Of a DNA stretch of 64,000 bases, positions 1 to 8,414 are shown piece after piece. The number at the start of each line of letters is the position of its first letter. Position 1 is the stretch's first letter. Below the pieces are notes generated by a model, which worked only from the letters and a program-made list of their open reading frames with translations, made no database searches and was not told the DNA's origin. A program made the translations under genes and the position numbers. The DNA is from Natronocalculus amylovorans (lineage in GTDB: Archaea > Halobacteriota > Halobacteria > Halobacteriales > Haloferacaceae): assembly GCF_023638035.1 (NCBI RefSeq), contig NZ_JAKRVX010000002.1, forward strand, positions 124,001 through 188,000, in the 5' to 3' direction.

Positions 1-405
1 GACGTGATCATTCGGGTGAACAACACGATCGCCAATTTTGGCACCGGTAATTTCTGCAGCACGGTTTGCGATTACCTCGTTCGCATTCATGTTCGAAGAT
101 GTCCCAGAGCCAGTCTGGAAGACATCAACTGGGAACTGATCGTCAAGCTCGCCCGCAATAACCTCATCTGCGGCTTGGACGATTGCATCCGCAATGTCGT
201 CCGCTAGCAATCCGAGTTCGTTGTTCGCTTGTGCTGCACCTTTCTTGACAATACCCAGTGCGCGGATGAAGCGCCGACTGAAGGTTATTCCCGAAATTGG
301 GAAGTTCTCGACGGCGCGCTGTGTCTGCGCTCCCCAGTACGCATCCGAAGGCACCTGCATCTCTCCGAGGCTGTCCGACTCAACGCGATAGTTCTCCTCG
401 CTCAT
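1..405 (-). CDS. fumC: Class II fumarate hydratase, N-terminal part (cut by window edge)
   Basis: This is the first 135 codons of fumarase, which interconverts fumarate and malate in the TCA cycle. The ATG is at 403-405 on the minus strand and the frame stays open to base 1, so the C-terminal two thirds lie outside the window. The visible N-terminus has the class II fumarase signature of the family: [13 protein letters not shown] near residues 23-35, and the [21 protein letters not shown] block near residues 100-120. These belong to the substrate-binding and active-site region of the fumarase/aspartase superfamily. Two inverted repeats sit directly upstream and could be operators. Aspartate ammonia-lyase is the nearest alternative, but the block reads as FumC. 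Confidence 0.93.
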   Translation of the reverse strand, partial: MSEENYRVESDSLGEMQVPSDAYWGAQTQRAVENFPISGITFSRRFIRALGIVKKGAAQANNELGLLADDIADAIVQAADEVIAGELDDQFPVDVFQTGSGTSSNMNANEVIANRAAEITGAKIGDRVVHPNDHV

Positions 406-424
406 AGTTGCAGTTGAGGGACGA

Positions 425-487
425 GATGGGCGTAAAACCCATCGATCCTGTGATCGTTGCCGGCAGTTGCTACTCAAATCTGAGTAG
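425..487. promoter_or_regulatory. Two inverted repeats upstream of fumC
   Basis: GATGGG (425-430) pairs with CCCATC (438-443) around a T/A-rich centre that would lie 20-38 bp before the fumC ATG, the position of a haloarchaeal TATA box. CTACTCA (470-476) pairs with TGAGTAG (481-487) across a 4-nt loop. Either may be an operator of fumC; the second could also be a 3' hairpin of the cold-shock gene that ends at 586. Symmetry is seen, function is inferred. Confidence 0.4.
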
Positions 488-585
488 GGTTTTCAGTGAT
501 GGCGACCGCTCAGTTATGCAATAAATAGTACCCAGCCACAATGGCTGGGAATAAAAACCGTACCGCGGTCGAACCCTCTCGGGAA

Positions 586-780
586 TTACAGCCGGGTGAC
601 GTTAGTTGCGCGCGGGCCTTTGTCGGCCTGCTCAATTTCGAATTCAACTTCCTGTCCTTCCTCGAGGTCGGGTCCGCCAACATCTTCCATGTGGAAGAAA
701 ACGTCGTCGTCCGAGTCGTCGGTCTCGATGAAACCATAGCCGCCGGTGTCATTGAAGAAACCGACTGTACCTTTAGACAT
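586..780 (-). CDS. cspA: Cold-shock domain protein (first of two)
   Basis: A 64-residue single cold-shock domain protein, an OB fold that binds single-stranded nucleic acid and acts as an RNA chaperone. The RNP1-type motif GGYGFIET is at residues 12-19 and the RNP2-type motif DVFFHMEDV at about 25-33. Length is the usual one for haloarchaeal CspA. The ATG at 778-780 was preferred over longer in-frame starts because it gives the canonical MSKGTVGFF start. A paralogue at 55936-56130 is nearly the same over the RNA-binding face and differs mainly in the C-terminal third. The gene stands alone between fumC and an epimerase gene on the same strand. Confidence 0.93.
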   Translation of the reverse strand: MSKGTVGFFNDTGGYGFIETDDSDDDVFFHMEDVGGPDLEEGQEVEFEIEQADKGPRATNVTRL

Positions 781-841
781 TGCATCTAAATGCACACCAT
801 CCTGATTGATAAGGTTTGCGAGCGGCGTGTTCACGTGGGGG

Positions 842-2038
842 CTACTCGACAACCATGTGGAGACCATCTGCACACGCACCGATCGGATGGTAGCCAGGTT
901 CGACCGCCGGCCCATCTGTTGGTTCTACCCACGCATTCGATCGACTTACACGCTCATACCAATTTCCGTGTGGAGCTCGTAGATACGCGTCTGCATACGT
1001 CCAGAATCGATCGTACCACACCGCGTAGTGCGGCGCGCCTGTCTGTCGATGCAACCACGCGGCCGCACCGATCGCTTCTGCCACTGTCCAACCGTAGGTA
1101 TCGGTGACAATTGGCTCGTTGTCTTGATCGATCGTATAATAGAAGCCGCCATCGGAGTCATCCCACCCGTAGGTTGTCGCCCACGCGAAAAGCGCTGTTG
1201 CGCGATCGATCGCCCACGGTGCAGCCACCGCATCGGTCTCACTGCAATACGAATCAATCTGTGCGAGGAGTTTTGCCCACTCAAGATGATGACCGGGCTG
1301 GTATCCCCACGGCCGGAACTGATCCCGAGGATTCGACCGGTTGTACGAAAAGTCGTGTTCCCACTCTTCGGTGTAGTGTTCCCAGATTCGACCATCTGTT
1401 TCGGCAGCTAACTCAACCGTTAGCTGCTTTGCGATCGCCACCGCACGAGAGAGATATGATGGGTCGTCTGTCGCATCGTATGCCGCAAGATACGTTTCAC
1501 ACGCGTGCATGTTCGCGTTCTGTCCACGATAGGCTTCAATCGGCGACCATTCAGCATCGCGTTCCCTCCGAAAGAGCCGCTGTGCTGGCTCAAAAAATCC
1601 GGTCTCAAAGATATCAATCGCGTTTGTAAGCTGGTCCGCCGCTCCGGAGACGCCAACGGTGTGTGCGTGTGCGATCGCAGAAACCACAAACGCGTGTCCG
1701 TATGGCGATCGGCGTCGATCGCGTTCATCCTCCGTGACGATCCAATCGTATCCGTTTGCATCAGCATCGTAATGGGTCGTATGAAGCATCTGGAGTGCAT
1801 CCGCGGTTAGCGGCTCCCACGTCGTTCGGTCACGGATCTCTGTCGCCCTCGCACAGTTGATAACAAACCGGCTTGCCGCGACAAGATGTGAGCGAGTTGG
1901 ATGCGTCACCTGACCCGTTCGTTCATCACGCTCTGCGGTGAACGAGTTGATCGACTGCTCAGGTGTATAAAACCAAAGAATTCGATCGATCTGGTCTTCT
2001 ACATATGGCAGTGATCGATACGGCGACTGCTCGGTCAT
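842..2038 (-). CDS. AGE-family epimerase/isomerase (mannose isomerase-like)
   Basis: A 398-residue protein of the N-acylglucosamine 2-epimerase superfamily, an alpha6/alpha6 barrel whose members epimerise or isomerise sugars (GlcNAc 2-epimerase, cellobiose 2-epimerase, mannose isomerase, YihS). Family features seen are RGQNANMHACE near residue 170, GYQPGHHLEWAKLL near 245-258 with the conserved His and Glu, and a C-terminal EPGYHPIGACADG block that should carry the last active-site His. Length matches mannose/fructose-type isomerases. It is cytosolic, without signal peptide. The neighbour bolA ends 6 bp upstream of its start on the same strand, so they may be cotranscribed. The true substrate cannot be told from sequence. 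Confidence 0.85.
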   Translation of the reverse strand: MTEQSPYRSLPYVEDQIDRILWFYTPEQSINSFTAERDERTGQVTHPTRSHLVAASRFVINCARATEIRDRTTWEPLTADALQMLHTTHYDADANGYDWIVTEDERDRRRSPYGHAFVVSAIAHAHTVGVSGAADQLTNAIDIFETGFFEPAQRLFRRERDAEWSPIEAYRGQNANMHACETYLAAYDATDDPSYLSRAVAIAKQLTVELAAETDGRIWEHYTEEWEHDFSYNRSNPRDQFRPWGYQPGHHLEWAKLLAQIDSYCSETDAVAAPWAIDRATALFAWATTYGWDDSDGGFYYTIDQDNEPIVTDTYGWTVAEAIGAAAWLHRQTGAPHYAVWYDRFWTYADAYLRAPHGNWYERVSRSNAWVEPTDGPAVEPGYHPIGACADGLHMVVE

Positions 2039-2043
2039 CGATC

Positions 2044-2307
2044 TTACTCTTCGAGTTCAGCGTACTCCTCAGGCGTGTACGTCTTAATTTCAAGCGCATG
2101 AACTTCGTTTGTCATTTTCTCACCGAGCGAATCATAGACGAGTTGGTGTTGTTGAACAAGGGATTTTCCGTCAAATGCTGGTGAAACAACGACGGCCGCA
2201 AAGTGCGAGTCTTCGTAGTTTTTGTCATAGCTTCGCGGGCGCGAAACTGTCGCCTCTGCATCTTCAATGCCATCCTCAATCAGTGATTCAATTTCTGAAA
2301 CGTCCAT
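2044..2307 (-). CDS. BolA family protein
   Basis: An 87-residue BolA/IbaG-like protein. The family has a class II KH-like fold and works with monothiol glutaredoxins in iron-sulfur cluster and redox regulation. The motif DSHFAAVVVSPAF at about residues 33-45 and VQQHQLVYDSLGEKM near 50-65 match the family core, including the conserved His in QQHQ. The start at 2305-2307 gives the normal N-terminus MDVSEIESLIE; a longer frame adds 13 residues with no family match. It precedes the epimerase gene with a 5-bp gap. A glutaredoxin is encoded far off at 14.7 kb. Confidence 0.87.
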   Translation of the reverse strand: MDVSEIESLIEDGIEDAEATVSRPRSYDKNYEDSHFAAVVVSPAFDGKSLVQQHQLVYDSLGEKMTNEVHALEIKTYTPEEYAELEE

Positions 2308-2374
2308 ACATATCTTCAGGTATCGATCGGCAAAAACGGGACGCATTTAGGAGTGGCCAGTGCAACCAGAAGTA

Positions 2375-2818
2375 ATGTCTTCGATCGAAGCCCGGGTCAA
2401 GCGTCGGTGTGAAACTGAACACGCAGAAACGATCGAAAGAATCGGCCACTGTGCTGATGCAACCGCATCCATGTGGCCTGAGTCGGTAGATGGCGATCGA
2501 TACACCACCGATCGGAATTCAGTTTCATCGCAGCTAACGACTGTCTTTGATCGTGCTGGTGTTCGCACAGCACTTGTCTCTGTGCTGACTGACCTGTGTA
2601 CGCATATTGGGGAACCACTCCCTGCACAGCCAGTGTCTGCACCGCCGTATGTTGTCATTTCGACGACAGGCCCGATGGTTCGGGCAACTCTTCCATCGGG
2701 TCGCCTGGTTGTGCAGTTTATGATTTTTGAAATTGATCGTTCAACAGCAGACCAACTTCGGATCGTCCGAAAAGTGAATAGTGGCTGTTCAGTGAGCGTC
2801 ACTCATATTTTGAACTGA
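2375..2818 (+). CDS. Conserved haloarchaeal hypothetical protein
   Basis: A 147-residue soluble protein I cannot assign. It has an N-terminal, Arg/Glu-rich helical part (SSIEARVKRRCETEH) and a C-terminal beta-like half with VISTTGPMVRATLPSGRLVVQFMIFEID. No signal peptide, membrane segment or metal motif is seen. The ATG at 2375 was preferred to a GTG at 2360. Several CGATCG words and the codon use match neighbouring native genes. It is convergent with FEN-1 and divergent from bolA. Confidence 0.7.
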   Translation: MSSIEARVKRRCETEHAETIERIGHCADATASMWPESVDGDRYTTDRNSVSSQLTTVFDRAGVRTALVSVLTDLCTHIGEPLPAQPVSAPPYVVISTTGPMVRATLPSGRLVVQFMIFEIDRSTADQLRIVRKVNSGCSVSVTHILN

Positions 2819-2836
2819 TTGAGATCTGTGCCCGTA

Positions 2837-3817
2837 TTAGCCCCAGTTATCTAATCCGGTTTGAACGATCGAGGACTCAATTCGTTCAAATCCACGTGCA
2901 ACCTCCGAAGCATCTATTTCCCACTGTTCGGTCACGTATGTTCTTGCTGCAGCAACGTCTGGAGTAATCGCTGTTTCGATCTCGTAGTTATCTGTCACCG
3001 GTGGATTAAAAAAGAGCTCGCGGATTCGATCGGCGTGTGGAACATGCTTACCGCGTGCCTCAAGCACTGAAAACAGGTCGCCATGTGCTGTGATGAGTTT
3101 GATCGCTGTTTTTGGACCGATTCCTCGTACCCCGTCGTTGAAATCCGTTCCACAGAGGATACCGACGTCGACCAACTGCTCGTACGTGATGTCGTGTTTT
3201 GTTAGTGTTTTATCGAGGTCCATTAGCTCAGGGTTCCCTTTGCTTGTGATTTGCCGGAGGGTCCGAGGTGCCCCAAAGAGCAACGTGTCGTAGTCTTCGC
3301 TCCCAACATAATCCACATCGCCGATCCGATTCATATACGCTGCCTGTGCTTCCCCCTCCGCAGGCGCCTCAACGTATGGGACGTCCAGAATATCAAACAG
3401 TTCGCGCGTGGTAGTCTGGATAACGTCTGTCAGTCGTTGCGTTCGTGCCTCAAGCCTCGCTGCAGCGACCGAATCGCCGCGCTCTTTGGCTTCTTCGAGC
3501 TGTTTTTCAGCATCACGGCGTTGTTCACGGCGGCGCTCTACCTCGTCATCCTTGAGTTCGGTGACGCCACCGTCAAAGACGAAAATCGGAACCATGTCGT
3601 GCTCGAAGAACTTTGGAAGCCCTTGTACAACCCCGATCAGATTTGCAACCTCGTCCCCGCTTTCGGTCGTGTAGATTTCGTCATTTGTCCACTTTACCGT
3701 TGTTGTGAGGTATCGATACAGCCAGTTATGCGCATCAACCGCGACAACGCTTCCCTCAAGTTCACTAAATGGTATCTCCGAAATCGAAGCCAGCGATCGG
3801 AGGTCCGAATTTCCCAT
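2837..3817 (-). CDS. fen: Flap endonuclease 1 (FEN-1)
   Basis: A 326-residue structure-specific nuclease that removes 5' flaps during Okazaki-fragment maturation and repair. The start at 3815-3817 gives MGNSDLRSL, keeping the conserved Gly2 of FEN-1; the longer frame carries 66 unrelated residues. Metal-binding acidic residues are visible in [12 protein letters not shown] (about 28-39), FVFDGG (about 80), [13 protein letters not shown] (about 150) and [10 protein letters not shown] (about 173). A helix-hairpin-helix follows in [20 protein letters not shown] (about 230). The C-terminus QTGLDNWG resembles a PCNA-interacting box (QxxLxxW) without the final aromatic pair. No partner genes lie beside it. 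Confidence 0.96.
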   Translation of the reverse strand: MGNSDLRSLASISEIPFSELEGSVVAVDAHNWLYRYLTTTVKWTNDEIYTTESGDEVANLIGVVQGLPKFFEHDMVPIFVFDGGVTELKDDEVERRREQRRDAEKQLEEAKERGDSVAAARLEARTQRLTDVIQTTTRELFDILDVPYVEAPAEGEAQAAYMNRIGDVDYVGSEDYDTLLFGAPRTLRQITSKGNPELMDLDKTLTKHDITYEQLVDVGILCGTDFNDGVRGIGPKTAIKLITAHGDLFSVLEARGKHVPHADRIRELFFNPPVTDNYEIETAITPDVAAARTYVTEQWEIDASEVARGFERIESSIVQTGLDNWG

Positions 3818-3860
3818 ATCTGCTTTCAGTGTTGACTCGTGGTTAAGTTCCCGTTTTTGT

Positions 3861-4466
3861 TCACTGCTCCACCAGTGCTGGCAGCCCTTGATTTCGCTTG
3901 GATTTGAGAAATGCGCGTTCTTGTTGTGAGAGGTTGCCTCGGGCACGATAGCGATCGAGTCCGCGTTGGTAGAGCCGTGTTGTCTGTTTTGCTGGCTTGT
4001 CGATCGGGCGTTCAAGTACTACCTCAGCAAGCCCGGTCTCATCGCCCGTGAATGCGAACCCTGCTTTGTGGAGTGCATGATACGCGAATGGATTATTCAC
4101 GGCGATCACAGCTATTTGATAACCATGAGTTGCGGCTTCGGAGAGAACATGCATGATGAGCCGTGGGCCAAGCGCTTGGCCCCGCCGATCGGATCGAACA
4201 GTCACATACCGAATCCACAGTCGGGATGGATCGGTTCGGTCAGCATTGAATGCAACCGCAGCGATGACCGAGTGGTCGAACACAGACGGGTCTACACTTG
4301 GGGGTACCGCAGGAATATCGTCTGGAATCGACTGTTTGGCATCCGGGCTTCGAATCACTGCCTTTCCAGTATTCGTTGGAATAAATTTTCCGGCATAGCT
4401 AAAGAGCCGGTAATCAAGCCGAATTGAGACGGAATCCGACGGCCATCCAAGCGTGACACACTCCAT
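3861..4466 (-). CDS. GNAT family N-acetyltransferase
   Basis: A 201-residue protein with a central GNAT fold, which transfers the acetyl group of acetyl-CoA to an amine or protein N-terminus. The acetyl-CoA pyrophosphate loop is seen as [15 protein letters not shown] (about 91-105), a variant of RxxGxG/A, followed by the [22 protein letters not shown] block (motif B). The N-terminal 60 residues and a basic C-terminal tail with many Arg/Lys are outside the domain. It ends 43 bp before the FEN-1 start on the same strand and is divergent from a methyltransferase. Substrate unknown. Confidence 0.8.
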   Translation of the reverse strand: MECVTLGWPSDSVSIRLDYRLFSYAGKFIPTNTGKAVIRSPDAKQSIPDDIPAVPPSVDPSVFDHSVIAAVAFNADRTDPSRLWIRYVTVRSDRRGQALGPRLIMHVLSEAATHGYQIAVIAVNNPFAYHALHKAGFAFTGDETGLAEVVLERPIDKPAKQTTRLYQRGLDRYRARGNLSQQERAFLKSKRNQGLPALVEQ

Positions 4467-4524
4467 AGCAAACTCACACCATTCAACACCCTGTCTTTTT
4501 CGCTCTGGCTGTTGTTATTATTGT

Positions 4525-5112
4525 ATGCATGGCCCCGGCGATATTCAGTTTTTCACTCGCTTCGCTCGGCTGTATGATCTCGTAATGCCTGACGCCGATC
4601 GAACTGCAATTTCGACCGGGCTACAGAAAGCTGAGCGACCGATCGATCGACTCGTTGATCTTGGTGGTGGAAGTGGTCGAGCGACGCTCGCGGTCAAAAG
4701 CGAGGTCAGTGAACCGCTGGTTGTCGATATCTCTATTGGGATGTTGTCGCGTGCACGCGACCGCGGCTTTGCATGTGCGCTCAGCGATGCCCGAAGGCTT
4801 CCCTTACCTAACGCGAGTGTTGATGCGGTGATTATTGTCGACGCATTCCATCACATGCCGGAGCAGTCGATGGTCCTTGACGAGTGCACTCGGATACTCC
4901 GCCCGGGCGGTGTCCTCGTCATTCGTGAGTTTGACCCATCGCGAGCACTTGGATGGCTTATTAAAACTGGAGAGCGCCTCTTTCAGATGAACTCGCAATT
5001 CTACAAGCCAGATACCCTCTCACAACTCGTTTCCGATCGCGGTCTGACCGTCTCAACGCGGTCTGACCGGCTTGGCTACACACTCGTGGGTGTGTTGTCA
5101 ACACATAACTAA
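4525..5112 (+). CDS. Class I SAM-dependent methyltransferase (UbiE/methyltransf_11 type)
   Basis: A 195-residue Rossmann-fold methyltransferase. Motif I is DLGGGSGRATL (about 44-54), the acidic end of strand 2 is VVDIS (about 67-71), motif II-like DAVIIVDAFHHMPE (about 99-112) and ILRPGGVLVIREFDP (about 124-138) complete the fold. The N-terminal GDIQFFTRFARLYDLVMP resembles UbiE/menaquinone-type methyltransferases, but the protein is shorter than MenG. The start MHGPGD at 4525 was chosen; the longer frame overlaps the promoter of the divergent acetyltransferase. Substrate cannot be called. Confidence 0.85.
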   Translation: MHGPGDIQFFTRFARLYDLVMPDADRTAISTGLQKAERPIDRLVDLGGGSGRATLAVKSEVSEPLVVDISIGMLSRARDRGFACALSDARRLPLPNASVDAVIIVDAFHHMPEQSMVLDECTRILRPGGVLVIREFDPSRALGWLIKTGERLFQMNSQFYKPDTLSQLVSDRGLTVSTRSDRLGYTLVGVLSTHN

Positions 5113-5161
5113 GGAAGCGCAGAACCACGAGGGTCTTTACCCATCGAGCAAATGTGCAACT

Positions 5162-5569
5162 ATGCTTGCGATTCCGACGGCACTTGAGGGGCGCATTGAA
5201 GCCAATGCGCTTCCGCTTGCGATCGGGGACCTGCTTGCGATTATTGCGGTCCTCACGTATGGAATGGTCGATCACAATACATTCGGCGATCCGGGGTACA
5301 TGGCGATGGTGTATGCACCATTTGTTATTGGTTGGCTTGTTGCGTTCCCGCTCATTGGTGCGTACTCCGCTGGTGCGGCCGAGTCCGCAAAAGCAGCGAT
5401 CCCACTTGGGATTCGGGCGTGGGTGCTTGCAGCCTTGGTTGGCTTTGCGCTTCGGTGGACATCATTGTTCCCCGGTGGGTTAGCACCGGTCTTTGTGGCG
5501 ATCACGTTGGTCTTGATCGGTGCGCTCATCGGTGTCTGGCGATGGGGATTCTTTAAAATCACCGGCTAA
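5162..5569 (+). CDS. DUF3054-type integral membrane protein
   Basis: A 135-residue membrane protein with four predicted hydrophobic segments (about residues 20-37, 52-72, 85-105 and 110-130). The N-terminal loop GRIEANALPLAIGDLLAI and the WVLAALVGFALRWTSLF segment resemble DUF3054 membrane proteins of haloarchaea and actinobacteria. Function is unknown. The ATG at 5162 follows the methyltransferase stop by 49 bp, so cotranscription is possible. Confidence 0.75.
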   Translation: MLAIPTALEGRIEANALPLAIGDLLAIIAVLTYGMVDHNTFGDPGYMAMVYAPFVIGWLVAFPLIGAYSAGAAESAKAAIPLGIRAWVLAALVGFALRWTSLFPGGLAPVFVAITLVLIGALIGVWRWGFFKITG

Positions 5570-5618
5570 TCATCTGCTGTTTCGGGATATTTTTGTTACA
5601 GGCTCTGAACCAGAGCGT

Positions 5619-6179
5619 ATGCCAGGTCCGATCGTTGAGGCAACCGACCGTGTTGCGCTCCGAACGCTTGAGTCAGAAGATATCGAATTCTTACAGCAGG
5701 CGTACACAAATCCTGCAGTACGGTATCCGCTTGGGGCTCCAATAAAAACTCGTCCGCAACTTCGTGAGTGGATCGATGACGATGAGACAGACCGATTTAT
5801 CATCACCGAACAGCCAACAGAAGACGAGGCAACTGCTGATGTAGAGCCGACACCGATCGGTGTCGTTACTGTCGCGGATGCTAGTTGGCGTCGGCCAGAA
5901 CTAACGTATTGGATCAGCCCACACCGACAGAACGAGGGGTTGGGGACGGCCGCAGTTGCACTCACCATCTCGCACGTGTTTCGAGCACAGAGTGTGCCAG
6001 CGGTTGGGGCCGTTGCGTACGATTTCAATGATGCGTCGAAACGGCTCTTAGAGTCACTCGGATTCAGTATCGAAGGAAGAGTACGAAAGGAACGATTTGT
6101 CGATAGTGCATACCGAGATACGATCGTATATGGCCTATTGCGCGAGGAATGGGTGGACCATGACCGGCCGGAATACTAG
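5619..6179 (+). CDS. GNAT family N-acetyltransferase (RimJ/RimL-like)
   Basis: A 186-residue acetyltransferase of the RimJ/RimL type, which usually modifies protein N-termini or small amines. It begins with VALRTLESEDIEFLQQAYTNPAVR, then ELTYWISPHRQNEGLGTAAV (Q/RxxGxG acetyl-CoA loop, about 90-109), then YDFNDASKRLLESLGFSIEGRVRKERFVDSAYRDTIVYGLLREEW, the typical C-terminal half. The ATG at 5619 keeps this N-terminus; the longer frame overlaps the previous gene. It lies 49 bp downstream of the membrane protein on the same strand. Confidence 0.87.
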   Translation: MPGPIVEATDRVALRTLESEDIEFLQQAYTNPAVRYPLGAPIKTRPQLREWIDDDETDRFIITEQPTEDEATADVEPTPIGVVTVADASWRRPELTYWISPHRQNEGLGTAAVALTISHVFRAQSVPAVGAVAYDFNDASKRLLESLGFSIEGRVRKERFVDSAYRDTIVYGLLREEWVDHDRPEY

Positions 6180-6555
6180 CGATTAGCGCTTGTCCTGCAG
6201 AAGAAGCAGAGGACACCGAAACAGGCGAGTCTATATGAGGAGCCACGCATGCTCGCAGCGACATGTGATTTATATTACGCAGCAGTTTCGTCACACCACT
6301 CGAGGATCGTGATATGCGGTATCATTGAACTCTACCCTATTTACTACTCAATAGACACGTATATGAATATCATGGTTGGTAATTTGGATTACTGGATAAT
6401 ATCTATTTTGAAATGGCTGTATTCACGCGATAGAGGGCCTGAAAATGTATTAGCCACTCATAACTTATACAGAACCATCTCAGTGCATATACAAACCGTA
6501 CCCATGATGCACGGGAAAGAATTATATAGCATGTCCCCATAGTATAGAATGTATT
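6180..6555 (+). promoter_or_regulatory. 376-bp non-coding gap with a TATA box for the gene at 6556
   Basis: No convincing gene is seen. The gap becomes AT-rich toward its end. TTATATA at 6522-6528 lies about 28-34 bp before the ATG at 6556, which suits a nearly leaderless haloarchaeal transcript. A 97-codon open frame from 6249 lacks acidic bias and is not called. Confidence 0.5.
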
Positions 6556-6801
6556 ATGACTGGATACTATGACTACGTGCTCGGGCTTATCCCGGTGTCG
6601 CTGATTGGAATTACCGCAATGCTCAGCGTGATCGGCTTGCCTTTGACGCTTGCCGTGCCCGTAGGAGCTGCCGTGGCAATTGCCATTATTGGCCACGCAG
6701 TGTTCGTCAATGTTCCAGTCTCGAACCCACAACCAATGACGGACACCGCAACAACCATGCCACAGAGTGCGGCTCCGACCCAGGGTCTAAACGCTGAATA
6801 A
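6556..6801 (+). CDS. Small membrane protein, haloarchaeal
   Basis: An 81-residue protein with two close hydrophobic segments (about residues 8-27 and 30-52) separated by a short turn (GLPLTL), and a hydrophilic Thr/Pro/Gln-rich tail. No signal cleavage motif or catalytic residues are seen. A TATA box sits at the expected distance before the ATG. Its role is unknown; it does not overlap the dehydrogenase gene that follows 61 bp downstream. Confidence 0.72.
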   Translation: MTGYYDYVLGLIPVSLIGITAMLSVIGLPLTLAVPVGAAVAIAIIGHAVFVNVPVSNPQPMTDTATTMPQSAAPTQGLNAE

Positions 6802-6862
6802 TCGGCTCTCCGTTCAATACCTGCAGATTTTTTACGAAATCGATCGTTGTATCCGTAGAGAC

Positions 6863-7861
6863 ATGACTGAGACACTTTTTCTCCAAAGTAATGAGCTCGC
6901 AGGACTTGCAACGCCGAGTGAGTACGTAGATGCAGTTCGTGAGGGATACAGACAGTATGGTGAAGGCGGTGCCGCCGAACCACGGACAAAACTGATCAAT
7001 CGCGATCCACCGGGGATGTTCACCACGTACGCGGCAATCTTACCGGAAACAGGGGCAATGGGCGGATACATGTACAGTGCTGGGTTCGGCGAGCATGATG
7101 CATGGTTTATGACACCACTTTTTGATGCAGAGTCTGGTGAACCGCTTGCACTCCTTGATGGGGCAAGCATGAACCCGTACAAAACCGGTGCCGCAGGCGC
7201 GGTTGGGGTTGATTTCCTTGCACGCGAAGATGCATCCGTGCTCGCAATTATTGGCAGTGGTGCCCAAGCACGTGGGCAGCTCAAAGCGATCGAAACAGTC
7301 CGTGAACTTGACTCTGTCCGCGTGTTTTCACCAACACGGGAGAACCGAATCGCGTTTGCCGAGGAGCTTGGAGATGAGCTTGGACTGTCGATCGAGCCAG
7401 TCGAATCCAGTGCAGACGCAGTGACGGGTGCAGATATTATCGTAACCGCAACAAATGCGTCGTCACCAGTTATTTCAGCCGGAGACATTGAACCAGGGAC
7501 GCACATCACAGCGATGGGACAATATAATCCAGCCAAGAACGAACTAGATCCAGAGACGATCGCAAACGCGACGTATGTCCCCGATATCGCCGATCGAGCG
7601 ACAAAAGACGCCGGCTCATTTATTGCTGCACTGGAGCACGGTCTCATCACAGAAGAACACATTCACGGCGATTTAGGTGACCTCGTTGCAGGAACTGCTC
7701 CTGGCCGACAATCTAAAGATGAGATCACCATTTTTGACAGCGGGGGGACAGGCATCGAAACTGTTGCTGCAGCACATATGCTGTATACAAAAGCGGTTGA
7801 CGCAGACCTTGGAACACCAATCTCGTTTGCACCAGCGAGTGAAGCACTAACTGGACGGTAG
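6863..7861 (+). CDS. Ornithine cyclodeaminase/alanine dehydrogenase family protein
   Basis: A 332-residue protein of the OCD/mu-crystallin family. Archaeal members act as NAD-dependent alanine dehydrogenase, ornithine cyclodeaminase or ketimine reductase. The N-terminal domain carries EPRTKLI (about 39-45), with the Lys expected in the active site, and MGGYMYSAGF. The dinucleotide-binding loop is IIGSGAQARGQLKAI (about 129-143), and IVTATNASSPVIS follows. The C-terminal block ITIFDSGGTGIETVAAAHM is characteristic. Full length for the family. Which reaction it performs cannot be decided from sequence. A CopD-like membrane protein follows. Confidence 0.87.
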   Translation: MTETLFLQSNELAGLATPSEYVDAVREGYRQYGEGGAAEPRTKLINRDPPGMFTTYAAILPETGAMGGYMYSAGFGEHDAWFMTPLFDAESGEPLALLDGASMNPYKTGAAGAVGVDFLAREDASVLAIIGSGAQARGQLKAIETVRELDSVRVFSPTRENRIAFAEELGDELGLSIEPVESSADAVTGADIIVTATNASSPVISAGDIEPGTHITAMGQYNPAKNELDPETIANATYVPDIADRATKDAGSFIAALEHGLITEEHIHGDLGDLVAGTAPGRQSKDEITIFDSGGTGIETVAAAHMLYTKAVDADLGTPISFAPASEALTGR

Positions 7862-7937
7862 TCGCTGAAACAGTTTGGTATCTCCCTTGTGGCGATGACG
7901 TATGGAACTATCACCTATCAGGACAAATAGCGCAGTA

Positions 7938-8396
7938 ATGTCTACAGTTGACATCGTCATGTGGTCGTTGCACACCATCTTCGCTGGTGTGTGGACGGGA
8001 AGCATCCTCTTTTTTGTGGGCGCAGTGTTACCCGCAACCACAGCAGGGACGATCGGGCGTGTTGCGTTGGTATCGATGGTAACAAAACTTCGATGGCTCA
8101 CTCGAATTGGGGCCGTGGTGTTCGTTGCAACCGGTGGACACATGGCAGGAACCCGCTATACTGCAGATTCGCTCTTTGGGACCGGCCGAGGCCATCTCGT
8201 ACTCACAATGTTGGTACTATGGTTCATTCTGACCGCTGTCGTCGAGATTGGTGGTGCACGCCTAGAATCCGGTGCGGAAGATGATGGTGTTGATTCCGCG
8301 ATCGAACAGTCACGGCCGATCTTTGTTATTGCGGCAGTGCTCTCAGTACTACTCTTGATTGATGCAGGGCTGCTTGCATCAGGACAGATAATATAG
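7938..8396 (+). CDS. CopD-like/DUF2269-type membrane protein
   Basis: A 152-residue integral membrane protein with four hydrophobic segments (about 7-30, 50-67, 84-101, 125-146). SLHTIFAGVWTGSILFF at the start resembles the His- and Trp-containing first helix of CopD/YncF-like proteins, which have been linked to copper handling; metal binding here is inference. An upstream ATG at 7902 would add 12 residues; the internal start gives a usual short N-terminus. Convergent with the alpha/beta hydrolase. Confidence 0.68.
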   Translation: MSTVDIVMWSLHTIFAGVWTGSILFFVGAVLPATTAGTIGRVALVSMVTKLRWLTRIGAVVFVATGGHMAGTRYTADSLFGTGRGHLVLTMLVLWFILTAVVEIGGARLESGAEDDGVDSAIEQSRPIFVIAAVLSVLLLIDAGLLASGQII

Positions 8397-8414
8397 CTCA
8401 ATCAGTTTTATTGA

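Noticed and set aside
6249-6542. 97-codon open frame in the 6.2-6.55 kb gap
   Set aside because: Rich in Ile, Tyr and Met with no acidic bias, no CGATCG word in it and no promoter; more likely chance.
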